64,000 nucleotides of DNA from contig CAYWVO010000010.1 in NCBI GenBank assembly GCA_964461835.1, positions 1 through 64,000 of the forward strand, read 5' to 3'. Numbering within the stretch: position 1 is the stretch's first letter; the number at the start of each line of letters is the position of its first letter. The notes under the pieces were generated by a model. The model searched no databases and was not told where the DNA came from. It saw only the letters and a program-made list of their open reading frames with translations. Shown in pieces: positions 17,013-26,357 of this stretch. The position numbers and the translations under genes are program-made. Source of the stretch: CAYWVO01 sp964461835. GTDB lineage: Bacteria; Zixibacteria; MSB-5A5; WJJR01; JAJRUJ01.

Positions 17013-17639
17013 TTATTCCAAATCAAACCCCATAACCGATATTGTCGCGCGACGATTTCGGGCACGGCCGTCTTCAGTGTCGTTCGTCGCCTGAGGTTCC
17101 TGCTCACCCGCCGACGAAATGGCAATTCGTGACAGATCGACATTATGAGTGTTCGCGAAATAGGACCGGACAGCATCCGCGCGCTGTTGCCCCAAGCGCA
17201 GGTTGTAGGCGTTGGAACCAACCGCATCGGTGTGCCCGGTGATTTCGATAATATAATCAGGATCCTGTTTGAGCCTTTCCGCCAGTCCGTCCAATTTCTC
17301 GCGGGCAAAATCCGTGAGTTCGGCGCTGTCAAAGCCAAAAAAGATTTCTTCGGTCATGACCGGTGCATAATCTTCCCGACAGCATTTCAGTGCCTTTTCC
17401 GCGGTGGTCATCGCTTCGGCAGTAGTCGTTTTGGCCTCGGTGAGTTGTTCCTGAAGGTGTTCGACCCGTTCTTCCAGGGAATCAACCTCGGTCTGTTTGG
17501 CCCACACCATTTCCTTCTCTTCCTCCGGTTTCTCTTCCGGACAACATGGTTCCTCGCGGAAGGCGCAGCCCGCTGACAGGATCAGTAGTAGGCTGATGCC
17601 TGCCAGTAATGCAAATCGCAAAACCCTGACTCCAGTCAT
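17013..17639 (-). CDS. OmpA-family (Pal-like) peptidoglycan-binding lipoprotein
   Basis: This 208-aa lipoprotein has a signal with lipobox 'LSAGC' (Cys25), an acidic and Cys-containing linker, a coiled-coil stretch (about 48-85, 'VDSLEERVEHLQEQLTEA') and a C-terminal OmpA domain (about 95-205). The OmpA domain has 'FGFDSAELTDFAREKLDGLA', 'ITGHTDAVGSNAYNLRLGQ' and 'DGRARNRRATI', including the Asp and Arg that bind diaminopimelate. It should tether the outer membrane to peptidoglycan. GAGGAGG precedes the ATG by 4 bases. It is transcribed alone: a promoter candidate lies upstream and a terminator downstream. No tolQRAB genes are nearby, so a Pal role is a guess. Confidence 0.9.
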   Translation of the reverse strand: MTGVRVLRFALLAGISLLLILSAGCAFREEPCCPEEKPEEEKEMVWAKQTEVDSLEERVEHLQEQLTEAKTTTAEAMTTAEKALKCCREDYAPVMTEEIFFGFDSAELTDFAREKLDGLAERLKQDPDYIIEITGHTDAVGSNAYNLRLGQQRADAVRSYFANTHNVDLSRIAISSAGEQEPQATNDTEDGRARNRRATISVMGFDLE

Positions 17640-17773
17640 AAATCCTCCTCAACCATTACCAAAAGACTTCCTTAACATCGATCGACGATCGTGGCTAAAA
17701 ACTGAATCGTCCCCCCATCCGGTTTCGTTCATCCATCTAAAAAAGTCCTTAGACCTGTCCAGACTTGGCGACC

Positions 17774-17802
17774 AAGGTACCGGGGTGCAAAATGGCCGTC
17801 AA
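17774..17802 (-). promoter_or_regulatory. Possible promoter of the OmpA-type lipoprotein gene
   Basis: On the minus strand TTGACG (17802-17797) is followed by a 17-bp spacer and TACCTT (17779-17774). The leader to the ATG at 17639 would be about 130 nt. Confidence 0.4.
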
Positions 17803-17868
17803 GAGAAAAATCGAGAAGTCACCGGCAAATCATACCGGCAGCCGGCAGCCCTCCGTGAATATGAATCG

Positions 17869-19563
17869 TCACATCGTGCACGGTGCGAAACTCTGTCGGA
17901 AGACAAAATTTACCAAAACGAGCACATCGAGGGGATCAATGTCCCCATCGCAGTTGCAGTCGCCGAAACTATCATGCGGTTCAATCCCCGTACCATAACG
18001 GTACACATAATTCACCAGCACGGTGACGTCCACCGGGGTGATCTCCTGGTCGTTATTCATGTCCCCCGGGGACAACATTTCGGCGGCATACACGTAACTG
18101 GCGGCGGTCATATCAGACGAGAGGTGCGAAATGACCCCCAGCGCGTGATCCACATCGGGGAACAATGGAACATAGATCACCCCATCACCAGTTTCCTGGT
18201 CCACACTCGCGTGCTCAGTGGTCGCCCCAACACCGGCGGCATCAATCGGGGTTATGCTCATTGCCCACTGTTTATAGTTCTGACCGTTAAAATCTACTTT
18301 CAGAATCGGGCCGGGGGTTCCGTCTTTGTCAAACCGCGTATAATTTGCCGCCCATCCCTGGGGACGAGTACTGCTGGTCTGGCTGCGTTCCACCGGGTAG
18401 ACCGTCTCCGTGAAGTCAAGCATCAGCTGGGGATAACTGGCACCCTCTTCGTAATGAACACCATCGTCCCGGGTATCGGTGAAATAATTCCAACTCGTGA
18501 AATCCGGGAATTGTTCGGCAAATGAGGTCCCGTAGGCCACCAGGCCAGAATCGATTGATTCGCTGGCGCCATAGTAACGTATGTACTCCCAGATCGCGGG
18601 AACGATCGCCGTACCGAACGACTGCCGGAGAAACGACCCAAAGATAAAGGTAGAGTACATATGGAAGGAGTTCTCTTTCAGTGAGGTATAAGGAGTGACA
18701 AAGAAATCGTCCAGGTAGTTATAATTGTCGTTGACCTCATCAAAGACTTCGTCCTCGACGTAGGTGGCACATAACTCATAGAAATAGGTCTCATCGAATC
18801 GATCATAGGCATACTGGCACGCATGGTTGAATTCGTGCGCCACGGTCACTTTGGCCGCGCCGATCTCGTCGCCTTCAGGATCGTCATTGGGTGGGAAATT
18901 GATGAAATTCTTGTGTACGGAAATATAGGAGGTGTAGTCACTCCAGGGTTCCGGCCCGGCCAGCTCCGGCTTACAGTAGCCATAATAACTCATGGCTTCG
19001 GTGTAGATGTCATAGCGATTATCTCCACCGGCGCCATCGTCTGTCGGGGGTTGCCGGAAGCCATGATTGAATATTTCATGACGCCAACTGGAATCTGCGT
19101 AAAGGGCAATTCGTTCGATAAAATCGGGCACCCCGCTGCCGTCCAAATCTTCGGTGGGCACCCCGTGGAGACCGGATAGATCATAATGAATTTTGAAATA
19201 GCCCTCAGGCGAGTCGTAGGTGTACGCCCGCACCGGACGATCCAATTCCTGATAAATTGCCGCCTGAATTTGGGGGCTAAACCCCGGCGCCTGCTGCAGA
19301 GCCTCCTTGACAATCGGTGTGGCACAACGACCGACTATTGCCTCGTCAGGCCGGTATTGGGCCGGGATCAACTCTGGTGAACGAATGGTGTACAGTTTGT
19401 AGAGTGTTCCCAACTCCTGACTCAACGTACCGGAAGCCATCGCCCGATCGATCCGCTCCAGACCGGCCGAACCGGAGTAGGCAAACAGGGTACTTTGGGG
19501 TAGCAGCACCACACCAAGGACGATGCAACAGCGAATTGCGATTGGAAGTATGCGGGATGTCAT
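17869..19563 (-). CDS. Secreted metalloprotease-like protein with C-terminal dockerin
   Basis: This 564-aa secreted protein has a signal peptide to about residue 30. A zinc-protease-like domain contains 'VAHEFNHACQYAYDR' (HExxH near residue 245) and a downstream 'FYELCATYVEDEVFDE' that can supply the third ligand Glu, like the MXAN_6640-type putative metalloproteases. A dockerin pair closes it: 'PGDMNNDQEITPVDVTVLVN' and 'CNCDGDIDPLDVLVLVNF' (last 70 residues). There is no T9SS 'YPNPFN' tail, so the dockerin could be its means of attachment. GGAG lies 5 bases before the ATG. Whether the HExxH is active and what it cuts are unknown. Confidence 0.8.
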   Translation of the reverse strand: MTSRILPIAIRCCIVLGVVLLPQSTLFAYSGSAGLERIDRAMASGTLSQELGTLYKLYTIRSPELIPAQYRPDEAIVGRCATPIVKEALQQAPGFSPQIQAAIYQELDRPVRAYTYDSPEGYFKIHYDLSGLHGVPTEDLDGSGVPDFIERIALYADSSWRHEIFNHGFRQPPTDDGAGGDNRYDIYTEAMSYYGYCKPELAGPEPWSDYTSYISVHKNFINFPPNDDPEGDEIGAAKVTVAHEFNHACQYAYDRFDETYFYELCATYVEDEVFDEVNDNYNYLDDFFVTPYTSLKENSFHMYSTFIFGSFLRQSFGTAIVPAIWEYIRYYGASESIDSGLVAYGTSFAEQFPDFTSWNYFTDTRDDGVHYEEGASYPQLMLDFTETVYPVERSQTSSTRPQGWAANYTRFDKDGTPGPILKVDFNGQNYKQWAMSITPIDAAGVGATTEHASVDQETGDGVIYVPLFPDVDHALGVISHLSSDMTAASYVYAAEMLSPGDMNNDQEITPVDVTVLVNYVYRYGTGIEPHDSFGDCNCDGDIDPLDVLVLVNFVFRQSFAPCTM

Positions 19564-19771
19564 CTGATCTCCGTCTGATCAGTATTTTGTTGCGCGCAAA
19601 TACGTTATCACCATAAACAAAATAACTGATTCGGCACATTTGTCAATGATCGACTCTGCTGGCAGGTAATCACACATGCCTCCTCCCCTCCCTATATCGG
19701 CATACGGACACCATAACAAAGCCGTTAGAATCTATTGAACGGCAAAAAGATAATTGGAAACAGCCCACGTA

Positions 19772-20584
19772 TCATCGCGCGTCGGGAGGAATGAACAGCC
19801 GTTCCGGCACCGTGGGATTGTATTTTTCTGCCAAAACTTCCCATTCATAGATGCCGGGACCGGAGAGGTTTTCCCAATCTGCGGACTCCAGCCGCCAGAA
19901 AGGATATGCCTGGGAAAAATCATCGTAGTCGACTCTGAATACCCAGCGATTCCCAGGAGTCTCATCTCTCCAGGTGACAGATTTTAACCGGGACCGCCAC
20001 AAGTCCAGTTCCATCACCCGTCCCTGCTCATCACTAATGGTGAAGTGCTCAGGATCGTGTTTCGCCCGCGCCAAATCGTTCGCCGATAATCGTTCGGGCA
20101 GCAGGGCACTCACGCCGCCGGCGAACAATCGGAGAAATCCCCCAAATGGACGGATGTCGAGCGTGAAGTCCTCGGGTTCCAAGTCGCGCAAATGTCCCCG
20201 GAGTGTCTCGCGCTCCCGGTGAAGCACCAGCACGTAGTTCGAATCGATTACCCACCCCGTGAAGACCGGGACATCCATCGGGCCCTTGCCGACAACGTGG
20301 TAGGAGGCAGGCCTGCGATAGTCGATGCGAAGAATCAGATCGCTGTGCGGGTCGACTTCACGGACCCGCCACCGCAAGCGAAATGAAGCGGTCTTTGTGC
20401 TGTCCTGCCGTAGCAGGACCTTTTGCCGCAGGACGGCATAGCGTTGCGCCAATGCCGATTCTTTCAATGGTGGGCGACTCGAAGCACAGCCGATAAACAC
20501 CATGAAGCCGAACATGAGACACCAGCATCCGGCCAAACGAGAGCAGTTAAAAAGGTTCGGCACGTTTGGTGGGTCTCCGGTCAC
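19772..20584 (-). CDS. Lipoprotein of LolB/DUF4292-like type
   Basis: This is a predicted lipoprotein of up to 270 aa. The hydrophobic 'WCLMFGFMVFIGC' ends in lipobox 'FIGC'. The mature part is rich in paired beta strands ('SDLILRIDYRRPASYHVVGK', 'RGHLRDLEPEDFTLDI') and resembles the LolA/LolB-like half-barrel of DUF4292 proteins, which are found in FCB genomes beside TPR genes. A GTG is used at 20584; another GTG nine codons in (20560) has GGAGA before it and would shorten the N-terminus. It follows the site-2 protease gene by 6 bp, so the two are co-transcribed. The lipoprotein-carrier role is inference from fold similarity. Confidence 0.6.
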   Translation of the reverse strand: MTGDPPNVPNLFNCSRLAGCWCLMFGFMVFIGCASSRPPLKESALAQRYAVLRQKVLLRQDSTKTASFRLRWRVREVDPHSDLILRIDYRRPASYHVVGKGPMDVPVFTGWVIDSNYVLVLHRERETLRGHLRDLEPEDFTLDIRPFGGFLRLFAGGVSALLPERLSANDLARAKHDPEHFTISDEQGRVMELDLWRSRLKSVTWRDETPGNRWVFRVDYDDFSQAYPFWRLESADWENLSGPGIYEWEVLAEKYNPTVPERLFIPPDAR

Positions 20585-20590
20585 ACGGAC

Positions 20591-21247
20591 TCAAAACGCA
20601 ATTTGGATTCCGGCAAATAACCACGCTAATACCTTAACGAACGGACCGATAACCAGCCAGATCGGGGATACCGGGGTCAGAAAGCCAATCGCAATCAACC
20701 CGAACAGAAACATCGGGCCAATTTGCTGGAATTTCATCAGGGGCTCTTCCCAGGTGTGTGGCGCCAGACCGAGGATGATTTTCGACCCGTCAAGCGGTGG
20801 AATAGGAATCAAATTGAAAAAGGCAAGCGCCAAGTTCATGACCAGACCCCAGAAAAGGATCACTGCCAGACCACCGGCAAAACCGGATTCCGGTGCAACC
20901 GCTCCCAATCCGGTGAGTCGCAACAGAATGCCGCAACACAAGGCCAGGAGAATATTTGACGCGGGGCCCGCGGCTGCCGAAAGGAACATGCCGAATTTCG
21001 GATCACGGAAATTGAAAATGTTGACCGGCACCGGCCTGGCCCAGCCGAACATCCCAGTGATAAAGAGCACCAACGTCCCCATGACATCCAGGTGTTTCAA
21101 TGGATTCAGAGTCAGCCGCCCCGTCGCCGCGGCAGTAGGATCTCCAAGTTTGTACGCCGACCAGGCATGGGCAAACTCATGGATGGTCAATGAAAAAAGT
21201 ATCACCGGTACGAAGGGAATCAGAAATTGAGGATCAAGAAAGAGCAT
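20591..21247 (-). CDS. Site-2 protease family (M50) intramembrane metalloprotease
   Basis: This 218-aa polytopic membrane protein has 'TIHEFAHAWSAYKLGDP', with zinc ligands His23 and His27 and catalytic Glu24 in the first helix, and the third ligand Asp in 'NLIPIPPLDGSK' (about 140). There are five to six helices and no PDZ domain, so it belongs to the short, PDZ-free M50 group often annotated YwhC-like rather than RseP. It cleaves membrane-spanning proteins inside the bilayer; the substrate is unknown. GGAG lies 7 bases before the ATG. The gene sits between the AAG glycosylase and the LolB-like lipoprotein genes. Confidence 0.92.
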   Translation of the reverse strand: MLFLDPQFLIPFVPVILFSLTIHEFAHAWSAYKLGDPTAAATGRLTLNPLKHLDVMGTLVLFITGMFGWARPVPVNIFNFRDPKFGMFLSAAAGPASNILLALCCGILLRLTGLGAVAPESGFAGGLAVILFWGLVMNLALAFFNLIPIPPLDGSKIILGLAPHTWEEPLMKFQQIGPMFLFGLIAIGFLTPVSPIWLVIGPFVKVLAWLFAGIQIAF

Positions 21248-21275
21248 CAGCCCGCTCCACTATGTTTGTTCTCAC

Positions 21276-21938
21276 CTAGCTCGTGCGCACCGCTTTCCCC
21301 CGCTGGCGTGCGGCCTTTGTTCCCATACGATAGGCAGACACCGAAGGATGGCCATGAATGCAAAACCGCCACGGTTTTTCCCAACCCTCGTTCACACCAA
21401 CCCGGCCACCGACAGTGATACCGGGTCGTCGCTCCACCATCCGGTAGACTCCGATGCGAGTCCCATCCAGCGGTCGCCCGTTATCCCGCTTATCAATACC
21501 GAGGGCCTTAGTCACATTGCCGGGCCCGCGGCAGAGTTGATGTACCTTGTCAATTCTGCGACGGCCCACCATGACTTCAAGTCCGTGCACCGGCTCCAAC
21601 GCTCGAATCAACACGGCAGCCGGGAAGCCGACACGCTGGGTAACGAAGTTCAACATCCAGTGATTTCCATAGGTGAAGTACACGTAGGTATGACCGGCCG
21701 GTCCCCACATGACTTCGTTCCGGGGTGTGCGGCCGACGGCGGCATGACAGGCGGGATCGTTCCGCCCGACATAAGCCTCCGTCTCCACAATTTGCCCCGC
21801 AACCGGACCGTCCTCGTCCCGAACGATGATCAGTTGTCCCAGCAGCCCGCGGGCAACCGCGACTGTAGAACGATTGTAATACGAGCGCGGCAGGAGACCA
21901 TCGTGCAAACTGTCGAGTATGTAATTATTCATCGCCAT
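21276..21938 (-). CDS. DNA-3-methyladenine glycosylase (AAG/MPG family)
   Basis: This 220-aa protein has all the marks of the AAG family: 'VARGLLGQLIIV', the catalytic Glu in 'IVETEAYVG', 'GHTYVYFTYGNHWMLN' and 'LCRGPGNVTKALGI'. It removes alkylated bases such as 3-methyladenine and hypoxanthine from DNA by base flipping. An ATG two codons downstream is also possible. It lies 30 bp downstream of uvrC on the same strand, so base-excision and nucleotide-excision functions are probably co-expressed. The C-terminal 20 residues are basic and extend past the usual fold. Confidence 0.95.
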   Translation of the reverse strand: MAMNNYILDSLHDGLLPRSYYNRSTVAVARGLLGQLIIVRDEDGPVAGQIVETEAYVGRNDPACHAAVGRTPRNEVMWGPAGHTYVYFTYGNHWMLNFVTQRVGFPAAVLIRALEPVHGLEVMVGRRRIDKVHQLCRGPGNVTKALGIDKRDNGRPLDGTRIGVYRMVERRPGITVGGRVGVNEGWEKPWRFCIHGHPSVSAYRMGTKAARQRGKAVRTS

Positions 21939-21968
21939 TACGTCATTCCCAGCCTGGAGATACGGCGG

Positions 21969-23807
21969 CTACGTCTTGTCGCCCTGATCCCCCGGGTGAA
22001 AATAGCTATATACCGATAGGGCCGTGCGCTTATCAACCCCGATCGCCGCCGCGAGTTCGTCTTTGCCGGCGGAGCGGATTTTGTCTACCGAACCAAAGGC
22101 AGCAAGTAATGCCTGCCGTCGTGCCGGGCCGACGCCCGGGATCTTATCGAGTTCCGATTGGATTGTCCGTTTGGTCCGCTTTTTTCGTTGATAGGTCACG
22201 GCAAAGCGGTGGGCTTCATCTCGTATTCGCTGCAACAACCGGAGGGACGGCGAGGAGCGCGGGATGGTCAACCCCCGCCGGTCCGGGAAGATTACTTCCT
22301 CCAGACGTTTGGCCAGGCCAACAATGGGTTGATCGGTAATGTTCACCGATTCCAATGCCGACAATGCCGCCGATAACTGGCCTTTGCCCCCGTCAATCAG
22401 CACCAAATCCGGGAGTGATTTGCCTTCCTCATTGAGCCGTGAAAAATAACGCGTGACCACCTCGCGCATCATGGCGAAATCATCCTGCCCGGTCACAGTC
22501 TTGATCTGGAATTTACGATATTCACGTTTCAGCGGTTTACCATCCCGGAAATAGACCAACGCACCCACGGGATCGGCTGGTCCCAGGTTCGAAATATCAA
22601 ACGCGGCAACGTGCCGCGGCGGTGTGGGCAACTGGAGATCACGCTGCAATTGAAAAACACTTTCCGGAATTTTATGGGCGATTCGTTCCTTCTGTGCAAG
22701 TACCTCAGATAACGACAGGCGGGCATTTGCCGCCGCCATTTTGACCAACTGCATTTTCTCCCCGCGCTGCGGCATGTAAATCTGGACTTTTTCCTGGCGT
22801 TCCTGGGATAACCACTCGGTCACCAGGTCAACTTCCGGGATGGAAAACGGCAGCAGAATTTCGCGCGGGACCATGCGAGAGTTAAGATAGTATTGCTTGA
22901 TAAACCCGGCTAGAATTTCTGGTTCTTCCTCTGTCGTGCCGGCAGAAAGCTGGAAATCCTGCCGCCCGATCATTAATCCTTCCCGCACCTGCAGGGCAAT
23001 GGCGGCAACGAGGGAGCCATCCCGAGCGATGGCCAGGATGTCGCGATCGATACTCTTTCCGGCGCTGATTTTCTGTTTTTCCCGGACGGTTTCGATGGCG
23101 CGAATTTTATCGCGAAATTCGGCAGCCCGTTCATACTCCTGCGCCTCCGCCGCGCTGTTCATGCTGGCAGTCAAATCTTCAACGACTTCCTGTCCCTTCC
23201 CCGCTAATAACCGGCAGGCGTTATCGATGAGTTTTCCATAGTCGGCTTCCGATATTTTATCCTCACACGGCCCGGGACAGCGCTTGATAAAATAATCGAG
23301 ACAAACCCGGTACTTCCGCTTGCTGGGAATCGTCAAATTGCAGCCGCGAATCGTGAACACCCGGCCCAGAGTTTTCAACGTCTGCCGCATGGCCTTGACA
23401 TTGGTGTACGGTCCAAAATATCGTGCCCCGTCATTGCTCACCCGGCGCACCACCAGCAGCCGCGGGAAGGGTTCGTTGGTCGTGACTTTAATATACGGAT
23501 ATCGTTTATCATCTTTGAGATTAACGTTATAGCGGGGTTTGTGCTCTTTGATCAGGTTGGCTTCGAGAATGAGCGATTCGATTTCATTGTCGGTAGTCAC
23601 CGTATCAAAATCATCGATGCGCTGAATGAGGGCTGCGACCCGTGGGTGATCGGGGGGACGAGACTGGAAATAGGACCGCACCCGATTGCGCAGGACCTTA
23701 GCCTTCCCCACGTAAATCACTTCCCCCTTGCTATCCTTCATCAGGTAGACTCCGGGACGATCCGGGAGGACGGCCAGTTTTTTGGTTATTTGTTCGTTGA
23801 ATGCCAT
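21969..23807 (-). CDS. uvrC: Excinuclease ABC subunit C
   Basis: This 612-aa protein makes both incisions around DNA lesions with UvrAB. An N-terminal GIY-YIG nuclease ('PGVYLMKDSKGEVIYVGKAK') cuts 3' of the lesion. A Cys-containing middle region ('RKYRVCLDYFIKRCPGPCED') and the UvrB-binding UVR motif ('EAQEYERAAEFRDKI') follow. The C-terminal RNase H-like nuclease ('AAFDISNLGPADPVGALV', 'LVLIDGGKGQLSAAL') cuts 5', and two helix-hairpin-helix motifs ('DKIPGVGPARRQALLAAFG') end it. Length and domain order are complete. It is upstream of the AAG gene. Confidence 0.97.
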   Translation of the reverse strand: MAFNEQITKKLAVLPDRPGVYLMKDSKGEVIYVGKAKVLRNRVRSYFQSRPPDHPRVAALIQRIDDFDTVTTDNEIESLILEANLIKEHKPRYNVNLKDDKRYPYIKVTTNEPFPRLLVVRRVSNDGARYFGPYTNVKAMRQTLKTLGRVFTIRGCNLTIPSKRKYRVCLDYFIKRCPGPCEDKISEADYGKLIDNACRLLAGKGQEVVEDLTASMNSAAEAQEYERAAEFRDKIRAIETVREKQKISAGKSIDRDILAIARDGSLVAAIALQVREGLMIGRQDFQLSAGTTEEEPEILAGFIKQYYLNSRMVPREILLPFSIPEVDLVTEWLSQERQEKVQIYMPQRGEKMQLVKMAAANARLSLSEVLAQKERIAHKIPESVFQLQRDLQLPTPPRHVAAFDISNLGPADPVGALVYFRDGKPLKREYRKFQIKTVTGQDDFAMMREVVTRYFSRLNEEGKSLPDLVLIDGGKGQLSAALSALESVNITDQPIVGLAKRLEEVIFPDRRGLTIPRSSPSLRLLQRIRDEAHRFAVTYQRKKRTKRTIQSELDKIPGVGPARRQALLAAFGSVDKIRSAGKDELAAAIGVDKRTALSVYSYFHPGDQGDKT

Positions 23808-23891
23808 GCCTCAGCCTTACCTACAGCGGTCTCGTCAGTTATACGCGACAAAGAACTTACGCAGCACGGGAAAGTGACAACATTGCGGACA

Positions 23892-24434
23892 TCAATCGGG
23901 TCGACGGGCGCCGCGGTAATGATCCCGGTAATAATCGTCACTCAGCGAAGAAATAGTCACGCCTTTTGACTCTGAGGCATGTACGAACTGATCATTTTCC
24001 ACATAAATACCGACGTGGGATGGTGACCGGGAATCAAACGCAAAAAACACCAGATCACCAAAGCGTAACTCGTCTTGTTCAACCGGTATTCCCGATCGAT
24101 ACATTTTGCCGACCGACGCGGGAAGCGACCGTCCGTCGAGCTCGTAGTATGCAGCGCGCACCAGCCCCGAGCAATCAATACCGTCAATATTCGTGCCGCC
24201 TCGCTCATACGGTGTTCCCAGATAATAGTCGATTATCCGGGCCATGCGGCGTTCATCGATTGCGGCGTTTGGAGGATTATACTCATCTTCCGGTTGTGTA
24301 TCGGCTATCACCGGCCGCTCATCACCGACTTCGTTGGAATAGCGGGGGTACGCCCGACAACCAACAACGGAAGTACAGATCACCACACCGAGCACCACGA
24401 TAACACCGGATAGCGTGAAAGTCTGATCGTTCAT
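23892..24434 (-). CDS. NlpC/P60 family lipoprotein peptidase
   Basis: This 180-aa cell-wall hydrolase has an N-terminal signal with a lipobox-like 'SVVGC'. The NlpC/P60 domain spans about 65-180: catalytic Cys in 'IDGIDCSGLVRAAYY', catalytic His in 'SPSHVGIYV' and the third polar residue near 'FVHAS'. Family members cut gamma-D-Glu-diaminopimelate or related bonds in peptidoglycan. AGGGGG lies ahead of the ATG. It lies between uvrC and the UbiA-type gene on the same strand, and its gaps of 84 and 17 bp allow co-transcription. Confidence 0.93.
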   Translation of the reverse strand: MNDQTFTLSGVIVVLGVVICTSVVGCRAYPRYSNEVGDERPVIADTQPEDEYNPPNAAIDERRMARIIDYYLGTPYERGGTNIDGIDCSGLVRAAYYELDGRSLPASVGKMYRSGIPVEQDELRFGDLVFFAFDSRSPSHVGIYVENDQFVHASESKGVTISSLSDDYYRDHYRGARRPD

Positions 24435-24451
24435 ATCTGCCCCCTGCGAAT

Positions 24452-25408
24452 TTACGGATAGCGGATGTCAAATCGCCGTCTGTAATACCACCGCGTAAAT
24501 CCGAACAACCCTGCCAATATAAGAAAATACGGCCAAAATGAGAGGCAAGCGAAAAACGAAAGAACTATCAGCGGGATACGCACGGCCCAGGTCATCGCCG
24601 CCGAAGACCGTAACGATATTGAATATCCGGGAAGAGCGCAGGCGGCAGTGATCGCCAATGGTAACTGGGCGTTCATTATTGCCAGAATTCCCGTGACGAC
24701 CAGGAAGAGGGTGGCCATCAGGCCGGTCGTGAACGGCCCCCACACGACAGCGATTGTCCGGGCCCCGGTGGCCCGATCACCCGCCACGTCGGGGACAGTC
24801 GTCAAGAGATAAATGCTCGCCACGGCGAAGGCGTAGCCCAGAGACCGAACGGGATCAGGCATGGCGCCGGGGCTGGTCAGAAACACTCCGCAGTAATATA
24901 CTAATGTCCCATGACCAAGGGCATTCGCCAGTACCGCTGGCCACGCCTGGCGTTTCAACCGGATCGGGCGGGCGGAATAGAGAACACCCAGAATTGCCGC
25001 CAACAGTACGCACAGCAGCCAGCCGGTGCCCAAAAAGACTCCTGTGGTCAAACCGGCCAGGAGATAGACGATATACTGGACGAAAGCGCTGCGCACAGCG
25101 ATGATGCCTCGTGGCAGAAAATAGAGTTTTTCATTCTGCCGATCGGATTCAACATCAGTGATCTGATTGAGAATATAGGCGGCACCGGCGACACAATACG
25201 CCGAGCACAAACCCACCCAGATTCGCCAATTGGAGGGGGCAAGAACATTCCAAAGAAAACTGCCGTCTCTCTGTTCCCCAGCGGCGAGCAGGAGAATCGT
25301 CCACACCGGCGGCATCAGGATCGGCCGGGAAAAAAACCAATAATCGAGCAGGTGTAACCAGGAATCATGTTGTCGGATGGACGGTGCACTTGGTCGAGAT
25401 GAACACAT
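24452..25408 (-). CDS. UbiA-family prenyltransferase
   Basis: This 318-aa polytopic membrane enzyme has two Asp-rich motifs that bind Mg and prenyl diphosphate: 'NQITDVESD' (N-x-x-x-D-x-x-x-D) and 'DVAGDRATGARTI'. About eight to nine membrane helices follow. UbiA enzymes attach prenyl or phytyl chains to aromatic or sugar acceptors in quinone, heme or lipid synthesis; the acceptor here cannot be told. It begins 2 bp after the cdsA stop codon, so it is the last part of the uppS-cdsA lipid-carrier run. A decaprenyl-phosphoribose-type or digeranylgeranylglycerol-type role are alternatives to quinone synthesis. Confidence 0.88.
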   Translation of the reverse strand: MCSSRPSAPSIRQHDSWLHLLDYWFFSRPILMPPVWTILLLAAGEQRDGSFLWNVLAPSNWRIWVGLCSAYCVAGAAYILNQITDVESDRQNEKLYFLPRGIIAVRSAFVQYIVYLLAGLTTGVFLGTGWLLCVLLAAILGVLYSARPIRLKRQAWPAVLANALGHGTLVYYCGVFLTSPGAMPDPVRSLGYAFAVASIYLLTTVPDVAGDRATGARTIAVVWGPFTTGLMATLFLVVTGILAIMNAQLPLAITAACALPGYSISLRSSAAMTWAVRIPLIVLSFFACLSFWPYFLILAGLFGFTRWYYRRRFDIRYP

Positions 25409-25410
25409 CG

Positions 25411-26241
25411 CTAAATAAATCCGTACACGAACAACCGCAGCAGAATATACAGTAGAGGCGCCGCGAAGAGAATTGAGTCAAAACGATCCAGCACCCCGCC
25501 GTGGCCGGGGATAATTGACGACATATCTTTGACCCCGAAGCGACGTTTTACCAGGGACTCAAAGAGATCACCGAGTTGCCCGATACCCGCCAAGGCCGCG
25601 GCGAAGAGGATTATTCTCAACGGCGACGTGGGCAACCAGTCGAGCAAGACAAACACAATTCCCACGAGTATACCACCGGCAAAACCGGCCCAAAAACCGA
25701 CCCAGGTCTTATTGGGGGACACTACGGGCGCAAACGGTATTTTGCCCCAGCGGGAACCGGCGAACAACGCACTGGTATCGGTGACCCAGATAACCCCAAA
25801 CAAGAAATACAACCAGCGGGCACCCTCCAGGTGGGAACCGAAATGACGAAGCGTGACCAGGGAGCCATACGCCAGTCCGACATAAATCACCAAAGCGATC
25901 AATTCAAAATAATCGGCTTCATCGCTCAGCGGTTTGGCATGCCGGGTATTGAAAAAGGCGCCGAGGAAAAAGACCACAAAGATCCAGGGAGCGACCCAGC
26001 TCCACAAGTGGAAATGGAACAACAACGGCGGAATCAGCGCCAGTTGCAGAAATGACCACCACTGGACATCATGGTTTCGCTGACGATATAATTGTTTGAT
26101 TTCAATCGTGGATAGAAGTACCAGAAGCTCGACAAAAACAGTCCACCACCATCCCCCGCGATAGATCAAAAAGAGGATGAGTGGAATCCCCACTACCGAG
26201 ACAGCAACACGGATCAGGATGTTCTGCGGACCGGGACTCAT
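25411..26241 (-). CDS. cdsA: Phosphatidate cytidylyltransferase
   Basis: This enzyme of about 276 aa makes CDP-diacylglycerol from CTP and phosphatidate at the inner membrane. It has many membrane helices and the family signature 'KDMSSIIPGHGGVLDRFDS' near the C-terminus. The ATG at 26241 gives 'MSPGPQNILIRVAVSVVG', which fits the family; a TTG 31 codons earlier would add an unrelated, positively charged tail and is rejected. It follows uppS by about 115 bp and precedes the UbiA-type gene by 2 bp, the usual frr-uppS-cdsA order of bacteria. Confidence 0.95.
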   Translation of the reverse strand: MSPGPQNILIRVAVSVVGIPLILFLIYRGGWWWTVFVELLVLLSTIEIKQLYRQRNHDVQWWSFLQLALIPPLLFHFHLWSWVAPWIFVVFFLGAFFNTRHAKPLSDEADYFELIALVIYVGLAYGSLVTLRHFGSHLEGARWLYFLFGVIWVTDTSALFAGSRWGKIPFAPVVSPNKTWVGFWAGFAGGILVGIVFVLLDWLPTSPLRIILFAAALAGIGQLGDLFESLVKRRFGVKDMSSIIPGHGGVLDRFDSILFAAPLLYILLRLFVYGFI

Positions 26242-26357
26242 GGGTTGGGGTTCCCCGATAGTGCGGCATGTCGGGTTTCTTGTCCCGCCAGGCGGGACGG
26301 CGGCACCCGACTTACGTCTATCCCTGCTACCCAATGCTCATGAGACATGGCGGTGAG

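Noticed and set aside
26242..26334. 31-codon N-terminal extension of cdsA from a TTG
   Set aside because: Basic and low in hydrophobic residues, no ribosome site; the family starts at the ATG at 26241.
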